DNA of 64,000 nt from Sedimentibacter sp. MB35-C1 (GCF_030913635.1 NZ_CP133188.1:1984001-2048000); one strand, 5' to 3'. Shown: positions 1-8,669, counted from the stretch's first letter. The notes: generated from the letters alone by a model not told the origin. Translations and numbers: made by a program.

Positions 1-378
1 ACTGAGTATTGGAAAGAAGAAGTAGAAAAGTCCTCTCACAGAGATTTTTCCTACGGATTTTTTTTCGGAAATCCATACAAAGACGGTCAGCTCTATACTT
101 CCAGCAGCTATATTCGAACTTATGACGTAGTAGGTATAGTAAGATCCTATGATAAAGAAACAAGAACTGCCGTTATAGAGCAGAGAAATAAGTTTTCTGA
201 GGGAGATGCGCTGGAATGCTTCGGACCTAAAGGAATGCATTTTGAAGTGACAGCAAAAAATATGCATGATGAGCAAGGAAATAAAATTATTTCGGCACCT
301 CATGCTCAAATGATTGTAAAAATAGAAATAGACCATGACGTTGAACCATATTATATATTGAGAAAAAAAGTAGGATAA
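1..378 (+). CDS. Peptidase U32 family protein, C-terminal part (5' end outside window)
   Basis: The frame is open from the first base and encodes about 125 residues ending at TAA. The sequence has the look of the U32 C-terminal domain: a Ser-His-Arg-x-Phe motif with a Gly-Phe run after it, then a Tyr-x-Arg-x-Tyr-Asp-Val-Val-Gly stretch and a beta-rich tail mentioning a Gly-Pro-Lys-Gly turn. U32 proteins include collagenase-like peptidases and tRNA/ubiquinone hydroxylation partners (YegQ/RlhA/UbiU type). The catalytic or iron-sulfur part lies upstream of the window, so the subfamily cannot be decided here. It converges on sigK. Confidence 0.8.
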   Translation, partial: TEYWKEEVEKSSHRDFSYGFFFGNPYKDGQLYTSSSYIRTYDVVGIVRSYDKETRTAVIEQRNKFSEGDALECFGPKGMHFEVTAKNMHDEQGNKIISAPHAQMIVKIEIDHDVEPYYILRKKVG

Positions 379-381
379 TAT

Positions 382-414
382 AAGGAGCTGCAGGCCATCA
401 TGCCGCAGCTCTTT
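382..414. terminator. Shared terminator between U32 peptidase and sigK
   Basis: A GAGCTGC/GCAGCTC stem (385-391 with 405-411) with a 13-nt loop is followed by a short T-rich tail on the plus strand. It lies between two convergent genes and could stop transcription from both sides. Confidence 0.6.
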
Positions 415-422
415 ATGTAGCT

Positions 423-1124
423 CTAATTTCCAACATTTGATACCAAAGCGTCATAAAGCTTTTTTAAAGCTTTTTTTTCGATTCTGGAAACATAGGAACG
501 CGAAATACCCAGCATTTTTGCTATTTCTCTCTGTGTTTTGTGCTCGTTGTTTCTTATGCCGTAACGCATTTCTATAATTGTTTTTTCTCTTTTTTGGAGT
601 GTTTTATCGAGAAGTTCATCAAGAGCTTTGATTTTTTCTTCTTTATCGAGCCTTCCTACGATTTCCTCACCCTCGTACTTGATTATATCAATAAGATAGA
701 TATTATTTCCTTCCTTGTCTGTTCCCAGAGGTCCCTGAAGAGAAACCTCTTTTTTTAGTTTTTTATCACTTCTTATAGTCATGAGTACCTCGTTGTCTAT
801 GCATTTTGCAGCATATGTAGCCAGCCGTATACCTTTGTTGTTGTCAAATGTAGATACTGCTTTTATTAAGCCGATAGTTCCTATAGAGATTAAATCCTCC
901 TGGTCGATTCCAACAGTCTTATATTTTTTTATTACATGAGCAACCAGTCTCAGATTCCTTTCTATAAGAATATTGCGTGCTTCCAGATCTCCGTCCTTAG
1001 ATTTCTGTATCAGCTCGGCTTCTTCTTCTTTATCTAAAGGCTGAGGAAAGGAACTCCCATTAGTTATGTATCCAAAAATAAAAATAGACAATGGAAACAA
1101 GAGCTGCAATATATTTTCTAACAA
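423..1124 (-). CDS. sigK: RNA polymerase sporulation sigma factor SigK (pro-sigmaK)
   Basis: This is the late mother-cell sigma factor. The protein has sigma region 2 (NLRLVAHVIKKY, then DLISIGTIGLIKA) and region 4 with the helix-turn-helix REIAKMLGISRSYVSRIE. A hydrophobic N-terminal stretch ending near Gly-Tyr-Ile-Thr precedes SSFPQPL, like the pro-sequence that SpoIVFB removes. I prefer the TTG at 1124, because GGGGGTGG sits just upstream and it gives a pro-sequence close to 20 residues. The ATG at 1148 has no visible ribosome binding site and would add eight residues. The gene is intact, with no skin-type insertion. SpoIVFA-, SpoIVFB- and BofA-like genes elsewhere in the window fit the regulated cleavage of this protein. 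Confidence 0.9.
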   Translation of the reverse strand: MLENILQLLFPLSIFIFGYITNGSSFPQPLDKEEEAELIQKSKDGDLEARNILIERNLRLVAHVIKKYKTVGIDQEDLISIGTIGLIKAVSTFDNNKGIRLATYAAKCIDNEVLMTIRSDKKLKKEVSLQGPLGTDKEGNNIYLIDIIKYEGEEIVGRLDKEEKIKALDELLDKTLQKREKTIIEMRYGIRNNEHKTQREIAKMLGISRSYVSRIEKKALKKLYDALVSNVGN

Positions 1125-1170
1125 AAAACCACCCCCAGAGTTATACATTATATGCGGAAAGGCTCAAAAA

Positions 1171-1199
1171 ACTGTATGTACACTTTATTAAATAATTGA
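1171..1199 (-). promoter_or_regulatory. Candidate SigE-type promoter for sigK
   Basis: On the minus strand CATACAGT (1171-1178) matches the SigE -10 consensus CATACAnT. A weak -35-like TCAATTA lies 14 nt upstream (1193-1199). SigE control of sigK is the known situation in Bacillus. The -35 is poor, so this is tentative. Confidence 0.35.
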
Positions 1200-1277
1200 T
1201 ACAATAAAAAAATACGTCTATTTATCCGGAAATATATAAAATATGATAAAATTCGACTAATAAGCAGCAGCCTAAAT

Positions 1278-1323
1278 AAATATATGTAATATTCAAAATT
1301 AATTTTGAATATTACATATATTT
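1278..1323. repeat. Perfect 46-bp palindrome, likely terminator of the Met/Asn-rich protein gene
   Basis: The two 23-bp arms are exact reverse complements with no spacer (centre between 1300 and 1301). It begins three bases after the stop codon of the minus-strand gene at 1327-1944 and is entirely AT-rich apart from a few G/C pairs. A rho-independent terminator is the simple reading, but a perfect uninterrupted palindrome of this length is uncommon. Confidence 0.7.
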
Positions 1324-1326
1324 CAT

Positions 1327-1944
1327 TTACCTCATTGTTCTGTTTTGCGTATTGTTGTTCATATTGTTCATATTGTTCATGTTGTTCATGTTGTTCATGT
1401 TATTCATGTTGTTCATGTTATTCATGTGATTCATGTTGCAATTCATGCGCCTCATCATTTCCATTAACTGCTCGCAGGTATATTGCGGCATTTCAGTCAT
1501 GTCTTCCTGAGGTGTTTCAGCCGTCGGTTCTGTCGGAGCGGTTGTTTCAGGTGACACCGGCATTTCAGGCATTACGGGCATTTCAGGCATTACGGGCATT
1601 TCAGGAACAGCAGGGAATCCTGGAAATTCTGGAATATTGGGGAATCCCGGAATCCCCGGATAAATATTAAGATCTTCGGGAATGAATGGCATTGGTCCGC
1701 TGCTCGGCATGTTTGGAAGCGCCGGTGTATCTCCGTCAATAAATGGCAGCTCCTGCATGAGATCTTCAGGCATAAAAGGCAGTTCCTGCATCATGTCACC
1801 GGGCATTGACTGAGAGTTTGCCATGTGTGGATACGGATTTTTATATTGCATCATATCTGGGTAATAGCCTGAGTTAAAACTGAACGGCATTGAATCATAA
1901 TGAGGCATATTTTTATAATTTGGGTAATTCATACTATCCTCCAA
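1327..1944 (-). CDS. Met/Pro/Asn-rich low-complexity repeat protein, unknown function
   Basis: I do not recognise a domain family. The 205-residue protein is rich in Met, Pro and Asn. It contains a doubled MQELPF segment near the middle, a triple MPEMPV-type repeat around residues 115-135, and a C-terminal run of about nine Met-Asn-Asn triplets. One Cys lies in YTCEQLMEMMRRMNC and another at the end of that motif. GGAGG is well placed before the ATG. There is no signal peptide or membrane segment. Spore coat or exosporium proteins often have this kind of composition, and sigK is next door, but a spore role is only inference. The antisense Cys-rich reading of the triplet repeat is an artefact. 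Confidence 0.65.
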   Translation of the reverse strand: MEDSMNYPNYKNMPHYDSMPFSFNSGYYPDMMQYKNPYPHMANSQSMPGDMMQELPFMPEDLMQELPFIDGDTPALPNMPSSGPMPFIPEDLNIYPGIPGFPNIPEFPGFPAVPEMPVMPEMPVMPEMPVSPETTAPTEPTAETPQEDMTEMPQYTCEQLMEMMRRMNCNMNHMNNMNNMNNMNNMNNMNNMNNMNNNTQNRTMR

Positions 1945-2070
1945 TACTTAATTTATTTCTTATAATCAATATACGTAGCAAATGCAAATTAGGTGAATTA
2001 AATTAAATTGTTTCTTTACTAATTTATCAACTTCATTTAAAATATATTTACTACACATAGGAGATAATAA

Positions 2071-2913
2071 ATGCATTTATCAAATTTACACACTCATACC
2101 GACTATTGCGACGGCACATGCAGTGCAGAGGAAATGGTTAAATCTGCAGTACAAGCAGGATTTCATTCAATAGGAATTTCTACTCACGGTCCTGTAACAT
2201 TTGAAACGGACTGGAATATTAAGCATAAAAATATTGAAAAATATATCGATGAAATTTTATTGCTTAAAGAAAAATACAGGAATATTATTGAAATCTATTT
2301 GGGGATGGAACTGGATTACTTGCCGAGAAAAGGATTTGACAAATCTTTAGAACTTCTAATAAAAAGGCTGGATTATTACATCGGTTCGGTTCATTTCCTG
2401 GGGGAACTCAGCGACGGTACTAAGTGGACAGTGGATTATAATCTTAAAGAAATACAATCCGGAATAAAGGACAGCTTTGGAGGAAGTACAAGGCTTGCTG
2501 TGGAAACATATTTCAGCATGTTAGCTGAAATGGCCGAAATGTATGAACCTCCAATAATAGGGCACTTTGATCTAATCAAGAAGTTAAACAAAAACAATAT
2601 TTTGTTTGATGAAAAAAGTGACTGGTACATCAAATCTGTGGTAAAATGTCTTGATGTCATAAAGAATACTGAATCTGTAGTTGAAATAAACACCGGAGGA
2701 ATTATCCGTGGATATACGGAAGAACAATATCCGTCAACATTTATTCTTAAGCTTATCAGGGAAAGAGGGATACCGGTTACAGTAAGTTCAGACGCTCACT
2801 CAAAAGAAGCAATTAGCGGCAAATTTACTGAAATGTACAGCTTGATTAAATCAATTGGATTTAAGAATATTAGGCATCTGACAAAAAACGGGTGGGTCGA
2901 AAAGGAAATATAA
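2071..2913 (+). CDS. Histidinol-phosphatase, PHP family (HisJ/HisK type)
   Basis: The protein probably hydrolyses L-histidinol phosphate to histidinol, the penultimate step of histidine synthesis. It is a PHP-domain metallophosphatase with the His-Thr-His ligand pair at residues 7-9 followed by D11, a central GSVHFL motif, GHFDLIKK, and the C-terminal SSDAHS motif near residue 242. At 280 residues it has the usual length. A GGAG ribosome binding site precedes the ATG. No other his genes lie nearby, so a broader phosphoesterase role cannot be excluded. Confidence 0.8.
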   Translation: MHLSNLHTHTDYCDGTCSAEEMVKSAVQAGFHSIGISTHGPVTFETDWNIKHKNIEKYIDEILLLKEKYRNIIEIYLGMELDYLPRKGFDKSLELLIKRLDYYIGSVHFLGELSDGTKWTVDYNLKEIQSGIKDSFGGSTRLAVETYFSMLAEMAEMYEPPIIGHFDLIKKLNKNNILFDEKSDWYIKSVVKCLDVIKNTESVVEINTGGIIRGYTEEQYPSTFILKLIRERGIPVTVSSDAHSKEAISGKFTEMYSLIKSIGFKNIRHLTKNGWVEKEI

Positions 2914-2934
2914 ACTATTAATGAAGGATTTTTA

Positions 2935-2943
2935 TGTTATAAT
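2935..2943 (+). promoter_or_regulatory. Extended -10 promoter for the PTS operon
   Basis: TATAAT at 2938-2943 is preceded by TG and one base (extended -10). The -35 region is poor. It is the only good promoter between the phosphatase and the PTS IIA gene. Confidence 0.5.
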
Positions 2944-2982
2944 ATAGTATCATGGTTTTAATACAACAAAGGAGCTGAATTT

Positions 2983-3381
2983 ATGATAAATATTTTGATT
3001 GTAACACATGGCAATCTGGGAAAGGAATTATTAAAAAGTTCGGAGCTTATAATAGGTCCTGTAGAAAATGCAGAAAGTATATCCTTTCAGCAGGGAGACA
3101 ACTTTGAAGAATTGCTGGGTAAGGTTGAGGAAGCTGTAGAGCGTTTGTCCGTTGATGATTTAATTGTGTTTACGGACATGTATGGGGGAAGCCCTTTTAA
3201 TGCGGTTTCAAGAACCATGAAAGCAAATAATTTTTATCATATTACCGGAGTGAATTTTCCTCTATTTATTGATATAGCGGTGAACAGAGATACATACAGC
3301 CTAGAGGAGCTGGCGGAAAAAATAATTAAGAACGGAAAGAAGAGTATAGTATTTGTTAATGAGACATTTTTAGCGGAATAA
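2983..3381 (+). CDS. PTS system mannose/fructose-family EIIA component
   Basis: This cytoplasmic subunit takes phosphate from HPr and passes it to EIIB. The predicted phosphorylated residue is His9 in VTHG, and the FTDMYGGSPFNA motif near residues 63-74 is typical of the ManX-type IIA fold. Length (132 aa) matches a free-standing IIA domain. It opens an operon with IIB ten bases downstream and a fused IIC-IID protein after that. The transported sugar cannot be read from the sequence. Confidence 0.9.
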   Translation: MINILIVTHGNLGKELLKSSELIIGPVENAESISFQQGDNFEELLGKVEEAVERLSVDDLIVFTDMYGGSPFNAVSRTMKANNFYHITGVNFPLFIDIAVNRDTYSLEELAEKIIKNGKKSIVFVNETFLAE

Positions 3382-3391
3382 CGGAGGAATA

Positions 3392-3853
3392 ATGAAAAAT
3401 ATTGTGTTGACCAGGATTGATGACAGACTTTTACACGGACAGGTTGTGGTTTCCTGGATACCCTATCTTAAGGCAGATGAGATAGTTATCTTAGATGATG
3501 AGTATGCTGATGATGAGTTTATGTCATTGCTGATAAAAAATGCTGTTCCGGATAATATCAAGATTCACATTCTTTCTTCAGATGCTTGCGAGGCTTATTT
3601 AAATGGCAAAGGTGAAGGAGAGAGGATTCTTGTTTTAGTGAGAACTGTGGAATATTTAAAAAAGCTGATTTGTTCAGGTGTAGAAATAAAAAAAATTAAT
3701 GTTGGTAATCTCGGAGGTGCCCCTGAGAGAAAACAGCATTACAATTCTGTTTATTTAAGCGATGAGGAATTGAAGCTTTTAAAAGACATCGCCAAGAAAA
3801 CGGAAGTTGAAATAAAAATGCTGCCGAACGATAAAGGAATTAGAATGGTATAG
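3392..3853 (+). CDS. PTS system mannose/fructose/sorbose-family EIIB component
   Basis: EIIB accepts phosphate from EIIA and hands it to the incoming sugar. The hallmark RIDDRLLHGQV motif puts the phosphorylated His at residue 15. The 153-residue length is typical. GGAGG lies before the ATG. The gene is followed after one base by the membrane component, so translation of the two is probably coupled. Confidence 0.9.
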   Translation: MKNIVLTRIDDRLLHGQVVVSWIPYLKADEIVILDDEYADDEFMSLLIKNAVPDNIKIHILSSDACEAYLNGKGEGERILVLVRTVEYLKKLICSGVEIKKINVGNLGGAPERKQHYNSVYLSDEELKLLKDIAKKTEVEIKMLPNDKGIRMV

Positions 3854-3854
3854 T

Positions 3855-5300
3855 ATGAATTTAGAAAAATATTTTTTATTGAGTATATTATATTTTTGGG
3901 CAAGCAGCACATCACTTTCATTTGGTGTAGGCTATTATACATTGTACAGGCCTGTGATAACGGGATTGCTGACAGGCATTGTCCTTGGTAGGCCTTATGT
4001 AGGTATGGCAGCAGGAGCAGTTGTTAATATTTTATATATGGATTTTGTGTCCACCGGAGGATCACTTAAGGCGGATCAGTGCCTTACGGCAATTATATCT
4101 GCGGTGAGTTCTGTGCTTCTCGGACTGACTCCGGTTGAAGCGCTGGCTGTTGCATATCCTTTCGGATACTTAGGTACGCTTATTTGGAAATACCGTCTGA
4201 AAATAAATACCGTATTTGTGAAAAAATATGATAATGCATTTTCGAAAAAGATAAATCCCGATATTACTTTGTACAACGGGTTTATGCCGCAGATCCTATT
4301 ATATGTTGTCAGTACAGTTATAGCTGTGCCGGCTGTAATTGTTGTAACTTTGCTTGGGGAATATATTTATGGAATAAGAAATGCACTGTATTTAGCAGGC
4401 TTTTTTCTTATATTTACTTCAATGTTTTATACTCTGTATAAAATGGACAAAAAGAGCAATCTGATTTTTATTTTTCTATTTATGAGTATGTTGATTATGA
4501 ATTTTAGCTCTTATATTATTTTTGCGATTTTTTTGTTTGTATTAGCATACTTGTCAGACAAAAATCTTATATCGACAGATTATAATAAAGCAAAAAAAAG
4601 CGGCATAATTTCTAAAACAGACTTATTTTATTCATGGGCGGTGTGGATGAATTTCTCACATTCATGCTACAGCTTTGAACGGATGCAGGGAATGGCATAT
4701 GCTCAGAGTATGAAAAGAATATTCAGAAAGCTATATGGCGGCAGTGACGCGCAGTACGAAGCTGTTCACAGGCACAGTGCATTTTTTAATACTGAGCCGA
4801 ACATAGGTACACCTATACACGGATATATTATATCTCTTGAAGAAAACAACATTAAGAATAATAGTGATGAAAAGAATGTTATGTTTATGAAAAAAGGAAT
4901 GATGGGGATAGCTGCAGGGATGGGTGATTCTTACACCCAGGTGGTACTGACACCGCTGTTTATTTCAATGTCCGTGCTTCTCTGTCTTGACGGCAGGTAT
5001 ATAGCATCCATTATACCTGTAATTATGCTGGCATTGATAATATTAGCTATTTCTTATACAGGTTTTATGAAAGGGTATTATTTAGGCAGGGAGAGCTTAA
5101 TTGAAAGAATAAATATTGTTAAAAACAGCAAGATTAAATTTTATTTTTCATATATTTTTTCAGGAATATTAGGGTCTTCATTAGGAAGACTATTAACTAC
5201 TTATAATTTGTCAAAGAATTTGACAGTTTATTTATTGATTGGTATAATTTCTTTAAGTTATGTCACGGTTAAAATAAAAAGGAGCTTGAATCAACAATGA
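3855..5300 (+). CDS. PTS mannose-family EIIC-EIID fusion protein
   Basis: This integral membrane protein forms the sugar channel. Residues 1 to about 240 are an EIIC domain with several hydrophobic helices and the LRPYVG/GAVVNILYMDFVSTGG-type region. From about residue 250 the protein reads as EIID, with the signature FSHSCYSFERMQGMAYAQSM, then RHSAFFNTEPNIGTPIHG, and GIAAGMGDSYTQ. The two subunits are normally separate genes of about 260 and 280 residues. Here they are one open frame of 481 residues with no internal stop. The gene overlaps the next start by four bases. Confidence 0.88.
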   Translation: MNLEKYFLLSILYFWASSTSLSFGVGYYTLYRPVITGLLTGIVLGRPYVGMAAGAVVNILYMDFVSTGGSLKADQCLTAIISAVSSVLLGLTPVEALAVAYPFGYLGTLIWKYRLKINTVFVKKYDNAFSKKINPDITLYNGFMPQILLYVVSTVIAVPAVIVVTLLGEYIYGIRNALYLAGFFLIFTSMFYTLYKMDKKSNLIFIFLFMSMLIMNFSSYIIFAIFLFVLAYLSDKNLISTDYNKAKKSGIISKTDLFYSWAVWMNFSHSCYSFERMQGMAYAQSMKRIFRKLYGGSDAQYEAVHRHSAFFNTEPNIGTPIHGYIISLEENNIKNNSDEKNVMFMKKGMMGIAAGMGDSYTQVVLTPLFISMSVLLCLDGRYIASIIPVIMLALIILAISYTGFMKGYYLGRESLIERINIVKNSKIKFYFSYIFSGILGSSLGRLLTTYNLSKNLTVYLLIGIISLSYVTVKIKRSLNQQ

Positions 5301-6415
5301 GAAAAATTGGAATTATGGGAGGCACCTTTGATCCTATACATTTGGGCCATTTGGTGGTTGCCAATGAAGTTTTGAATATTTATAAACTTAACAAAATTAT
5401 ATATATACCTTCTGGGAATCCTCCTCATAAGGACGGGTTAGCAACAAGTTCCTTGCACAGATACTTGATGACTAGCATGGCCACCATGTCAAACAGTAAA
5501 TTCATGGTATCTGATATAGAAATTAAGAAAAAAGATAAATGCTATTCTGTTGACACATTGAAAGAACTGCACAAATTATATCCAGACACCGAATTTTACT
5601 TTATAACAGGGGCTGATGCGGTCATTGAACTGCCTAATTGGCGTGAGCCTAAAGAGCTTCTAAAGCTTTGCAGATTCATTGCCGTTTCCAGGCCGGGAAT
5701 TAGCATGGAAGCTGTTGAATCAAAGATAGAAAAAATAAAAAAAGAGTTAGGTGGAGAAATATATCTTCTTCAAATCCCAATGCTTCAGATTTCATCTACA
5801 GATATCAGGGACAGATTTAGCAAGGGTATCTCTGCGAAGTACTTGATTACAGATGCTGTGGAGCAGTACATAATTAAAAATAATCTATATAGCGGAAAAA
5901 CAGGTTTATGCGAGTTGAAAAAAAAGCTCGAAGTTTACAATCCTAGGCTATATGAACATTGCATAAGAACTATGGAGGAAGCAGATAAACTTGCTGTTCA
6001 TTATGGTGAAGATGTGGAGAAGGCAAAGATAGCAGGGCTTTTGCATGACTGCGGTAAAAAAAAATCGGGCAGAGGTGACAATATAACCCATTCTAAAACA
6101 GGTGCAAGACTTGCAAAAGAGGTTTTCAATATACAAGATGAAGAAATATTAAGTGCCATTATGTATCATACAACAGGCAGAGAAAATATGACCATGCTGG
6201 ATAAAATCATATTTATTGCGGATAAAATAGAACCAAAAAGGGATTATGAAGGCATAGCGGAAATAAGAAAAGCTGCATATACTAATCTTGATAAAGCTAT
6301 AATAATGTCACTGGAAAGCACCATAGAATATGTGAAAATTAGAAATTTAGAGCTTGACAATGATTCACTAAAAACGTTAAAATTTCTAAGGAGGCAAAAT
6401 GAATCAAGACCATAA
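5297..6415 (+). CDS. nadD: NadD-YqeK fusion: nicotinate-nucleotide adenylyltransferase plus HD-domain phosphohydrolase
   Basis: The N-terminal half (about residues 1-195) is NadD, which makes deamido-NAD from nicotinate mononucleotide and ATP. It shows GGTFDPIHLGHL (residues 8-19) and the ISSTDIR nucleotidyltransferase motif near residue 166. The C-terminal half is an HD domain like YqeK, a diadenosine tetraphosphate hydrolase, with AGLLHDCGK and a later IADKIEPKR. The genes are adjacent but separate in Bacillus. The start overlaps the PTS gene stop, with AAGGAGC upstream, and rsfS follows with a 17-base overlap. Confidence 0.92.
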   Translation: MRKIGIMGGTFDPIHLGHLVVANEVLNIYKLNKIIYIPSGNPPHKDGLATSSLHRYLMTSMATMSNSKFMVSDIEIKKKDKCYSVDTLKELHKLYPDTEFYFITGADAVIELPNWREPKELLKLCRFIAVSRPGISMEAVESKIEKIKKELGGEIYLLQIPMLQISSTDIRDRFSKGISAKYLITDAVEQYIIKNNLYSGKTGLCELKKKLEVYNPRLYEHCIRTMEEADKLAVHYGEDVEKAKIAGLLHDCGKKKSGRGDNITHSKTGARLAKEVFNIQDEEILSAIMYHTTGRENMTMLDKIIFIADKIEPKRDYEGIAEIRKAAYTNLDKAIIMSLESTIEYVKIRNLELDNDSLKTLKFLRRQNESRP

Positions 6416-6767
6416 GAATATAGAATTAATATTAAAAGCCTGTGATGATAAGAAGGCGTATAATTTTACAGTGCTTGACGTAAGAAAAACCAGCTCAATT
6501 ACGGATTATTTTGTAATATGCAGTGGAAATAATGAACGTCAGACTGTTGCAATCGGGGAAGAAGTGTTAGAAAAAGGATATGAAGCCGGATTAGATTTTT
6601 ATTATAAAGAAGGTTTCGGTACGGGAAGATGGATTTTATTAGAAACTGATAACATTATTGTTCATATTTTTCACAGAGATGAAAGAGAAGTATATGATTT
6701 GGAGTCTTTGTGGTTTGACAATAACTCAATAGATGTTGAACAATATGGTATAAAAAATTGGAAATAG
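6399..6767 (+). CDS. rsfS: Ribosome silencing factor RsfS
   Basis: RsfS binds ribosomal protein uL14 and blocks subunit joining when nutrients are limiting. The 122-residue protein carries the family core VLDVRKTSSITDYFVICSG, and the C-terminal region with DNIIVHIFHRDEREVYDLESLW. Its start lies inside the end of the nadD-yqeK fusion behind AAGGAGG, an order (nadD, yqeK, rsfS) shared with Bacillus. Confidence 0.95.
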   Translation: MNQDHKNIELILKACDDKKAYNFTVLDVRKTSSITDYFVICSGNNERQTVAIGEEVLEKGYEAGLDFYYKEGFGTGRWILLETDNIIVHIFHRDEREVYDLESLWFDNNSIDVEQYGIKNWK

Positions 6768-6776
6768 GAGGATATT

Positions 6777-7160
6777 ATGTCAAATACAGTAATACAGACA
6801 AGCAACGCACCGGCAGCGGTAGGGCCTTATTCACAGGCAATAAAAGCCGGAAACACAATATATGTTTCGGGCCAGCTGCCAATTAATCCGGCAACAGGAG
6901 AACTTTACAAAGGTGGAGACATCAAGGAAGAGACAAAAATTTCATTAATGAATGTCAAAGCAATATTGGAGCAGGCAGGAGCATCATTGAAAGATGTTGT
7001 TAAATGCACAGTGTTCATCAAGGATATGAACCAGTTTGGACTAATAAACGAAATGTATGCAGAAATATTCGGTGACACTAAACCTGCAAGAGTTTGCGTA
7101 GAGGTAGCCAGACTTCCAAAGGACGCAAACGTGGAAATTGACGCTATAGCTGTTGTTTAA
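6777..7160 (+). CDS. ridA: RidA family 2-iminobutanoate/2-iminopropanoate deaminase
   Basis: RidA hydrolyses reactive enamine/imine products of PLP enzymes. The 127-residue protein has the family landmarks [13 protein letters not shown] near the N terminus, YVSGQLPI, and the C-terminal [13 protein letters not shown] containing the conserved substrate-binding Arg. It is nine bases after rsfS with GGAGG before ATG, and a terminator follows. Confidence 0.92.
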   Translation: MSNTVIQTSNAPAAVGPYSQAIKAGNTIYVSGQLPINPATGELYKGGDIKEETKISLMNVKAILEQAGASLKDVVKCTVFIKDMNQFGLINEMYAEIFGDTKPARVCVEVARLPKDANVEIDAIAVV

Positions 7161-7199
7161 TTAAGTATTATTGACAATTAAATTAATATTAAAATACAA

Positions 7200-7230
7200 A
7201 ATTCAGGTTGAAAAACCTGAATTTTTATTT
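7200..7230 (+). terminator. Rho-independent terminator after ridA
   Basis: ATTCAGGTT pairs with AACCTGAAT around a short A-rich loop and is followed by a T tract. Confidence 0.85.
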
Positions 7231-7286
7231 GTCAGAATGAGTTCTAATAAGTAAATGTGGAATGACGTTGTAGATAGATTAGTTAA

Positions 7287-8573
7287 CTAATTATTGTATC
7301 TTTTCCTTCTTTTTTTTCTGTAAATTTTCATTCTTAAATCATTGTAAATTTTTAAAAACAACAACACCGCAACTAGAAACAGAGCGATATATCCCATAAT
7401 TGTTACTATGGCCGAGAATAATTTATTTCCTGATTTTTCGGTATCCATGCCTTCAACATGAGTAGGAGTTATTAAATTTACAGTTCCTATAACGCTGCCG
7501 TCCAGCATATAGTCAATTTTTCCCACTACGCTGTTTTTCTCAAGAGGCAGTGCAATTTCGTTTATGGTAACTTTTGACTCTATATCGTTCTCAGAATCTT
7601 TCTTAATTAAAGCCGTGCAATCATTTTCGGTGATCACAGATATTTCCCTGCTGTCTCCGTTACTTACCTGTATATTTTGAACAAACATATTTTTGCTTAC
7701 TAGTTTTAAGCTTTCATATTCATCGAATCCGTAATTAAACAAATTATGTGCGTCCTGGTACATTTCAAGAGAAACCCCTTTCATTACAACAGCTATAAGC
7801 TCTGTACCGTCTTTTTCGGAACTTGCTACAAGGGTGTTACCAGCTTCAGGAGTGTATCCCGTTTTTACGCCGGTTGCATATTCGTACTCGGGACTTATAT
7901 ACATGCCGTCCACACAAATTTGGCCGTATCCGGAAGGGTGTAACAATTTGTTAAGAGTTGCGAAGTATCGGGTTTCATCTTTCTTATTAGTGGGCTTAAC
8001 TTCATACTTGACAGTTTTAACGATTTTTCTGAAGGTTTCGTTATTCATGGCATACTTGGTTATTAATGCAAGGTCTGCAGCTGTTGTATAATGATTATCG
8101 TCATGAAGCCCGTGAGGATTTACGAAATGTGTGTTATAGGCACCGAGTTCTTTAGCTTTTTCGTTCATAAGATCTACAAATTCTTTTTCGCTGCCGCCGT
8201 AATGCTTGGCTATTGCAAGTGCGGCATCATTGGCTGAAGGTAGCATCAATGCATAGAGCAAATCTTTTAATGTAAGTATTTCGCCGGGTTCAAGGGCAAT
8301 ATGGCTCCCGGAAATTTCGTAAGGGGTATCATCATCGATTTTTATAACATCTGATAATTCTCCCATTTCTATTGCAAGTATGGCTGTCATTATTTTAGTA
8401 AGACTGGCAGGATACATTTTTTTGCTTGCGTCTTTTTCTGCAAGAATGGTTCCTGTCTCAGCATCTATAAGAACCGCAGTTTCACACAAAAGACTGGGGA
8501 CGGCATAAGCCTTGCTAAAAATTAATAAAAAAATTGAAAAGAACAATAGATAGGCAATTATTTTTTTAATCAT
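7287..8573 (-). CDS. D-alanyl-D-alanine carboxypeptidase (DacF/PBP5 type)
   Basis: This low-molecular-mass penicillin-binding protein trims the terminal D-Ala from peptidoglycan stem peptides. The N terminus is a signal peptide (KKIIAYLLFFSIFLL). The active-site motifs are present: SLTK near residue 57, SAN near 114, and KTGYTPEAG near 237. A beta-rich C-terminal domain follows, then a membrane helix (IMGYIALFLVAVLLFL) and a basic tail, so it is membrane anchored at its C terminus. In Bacillus, dacF and dacB relatives are sporulation genes. This one is monocistronic and divergent from comEA. Confidence 0.9.
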   Translation of the reverse strand: MIKKIIAYLLFFSIFLLIFSKAYAVPSLLCETAVLIDAETGTILAEKDASKKMYPASLTKIMTAILAIEMGELSDVIKIDDDTPYEISGSHIALEPGEILTLKDLLYALMLPSANDAALAIAKHYGGSEKEFVDLMNEKAKELGAYNTHFVNPHGLHDDNHYTTAADLALITKYAMNNETFRKIVKTVKYEVKPTNKKDETRYFATLNKLLHPSGYGQICVDGMYISPEYEYATGVKTGYTPEAGNTLVASSEKDGTELIAVVMKGVSLEMYQDAHNLFNYGFDEYESLKLVSKNMFVQNIQVSNGDSREISVITENDCTALIKKDSENDIESKVTINEIALPLEKNSVVGKIDYMLDGSVIGTVNLITPTHVEGMDTEKSGNKLFSAIVTIMGYIALFLVAVLLFLKIYNDLRMKIYRKKRRKRYNN

Positions 8574-8641
8574 ATGTGAACTCCTTTAATACAAATCAAG
8601 TAATAGTATAGCAGAAATCAAAAGATTTGTAATTAAAATTT

Positions 8642-8669
8642 TTGATTTTTCAGCAAAATAATGTATAAT
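8642..8669 (+). promoter_or_regulatory. Promoter of comEA
   Basis: TTGATT at 8642-8647 and TATAAT at 8664-8669 are spaced by 16 nt. The expected start of transcription, near 8676, argues against an ATG at 8681 as the translation start. Confidence 0.6.

Noticed and set aside
423-1124. A skin-type prophage element splitting sigK
   Set aside because: The sigK frame is continuous with intact region 2 and region 4, so no split is present.
1305-1670. Plus-strand ORF with many Cys-Ser-Tyr repeats
   Set aside because: It is the antisense of the Met-Asn-Asn repeats in the real minus-strand gene and has no ribosome binding site.
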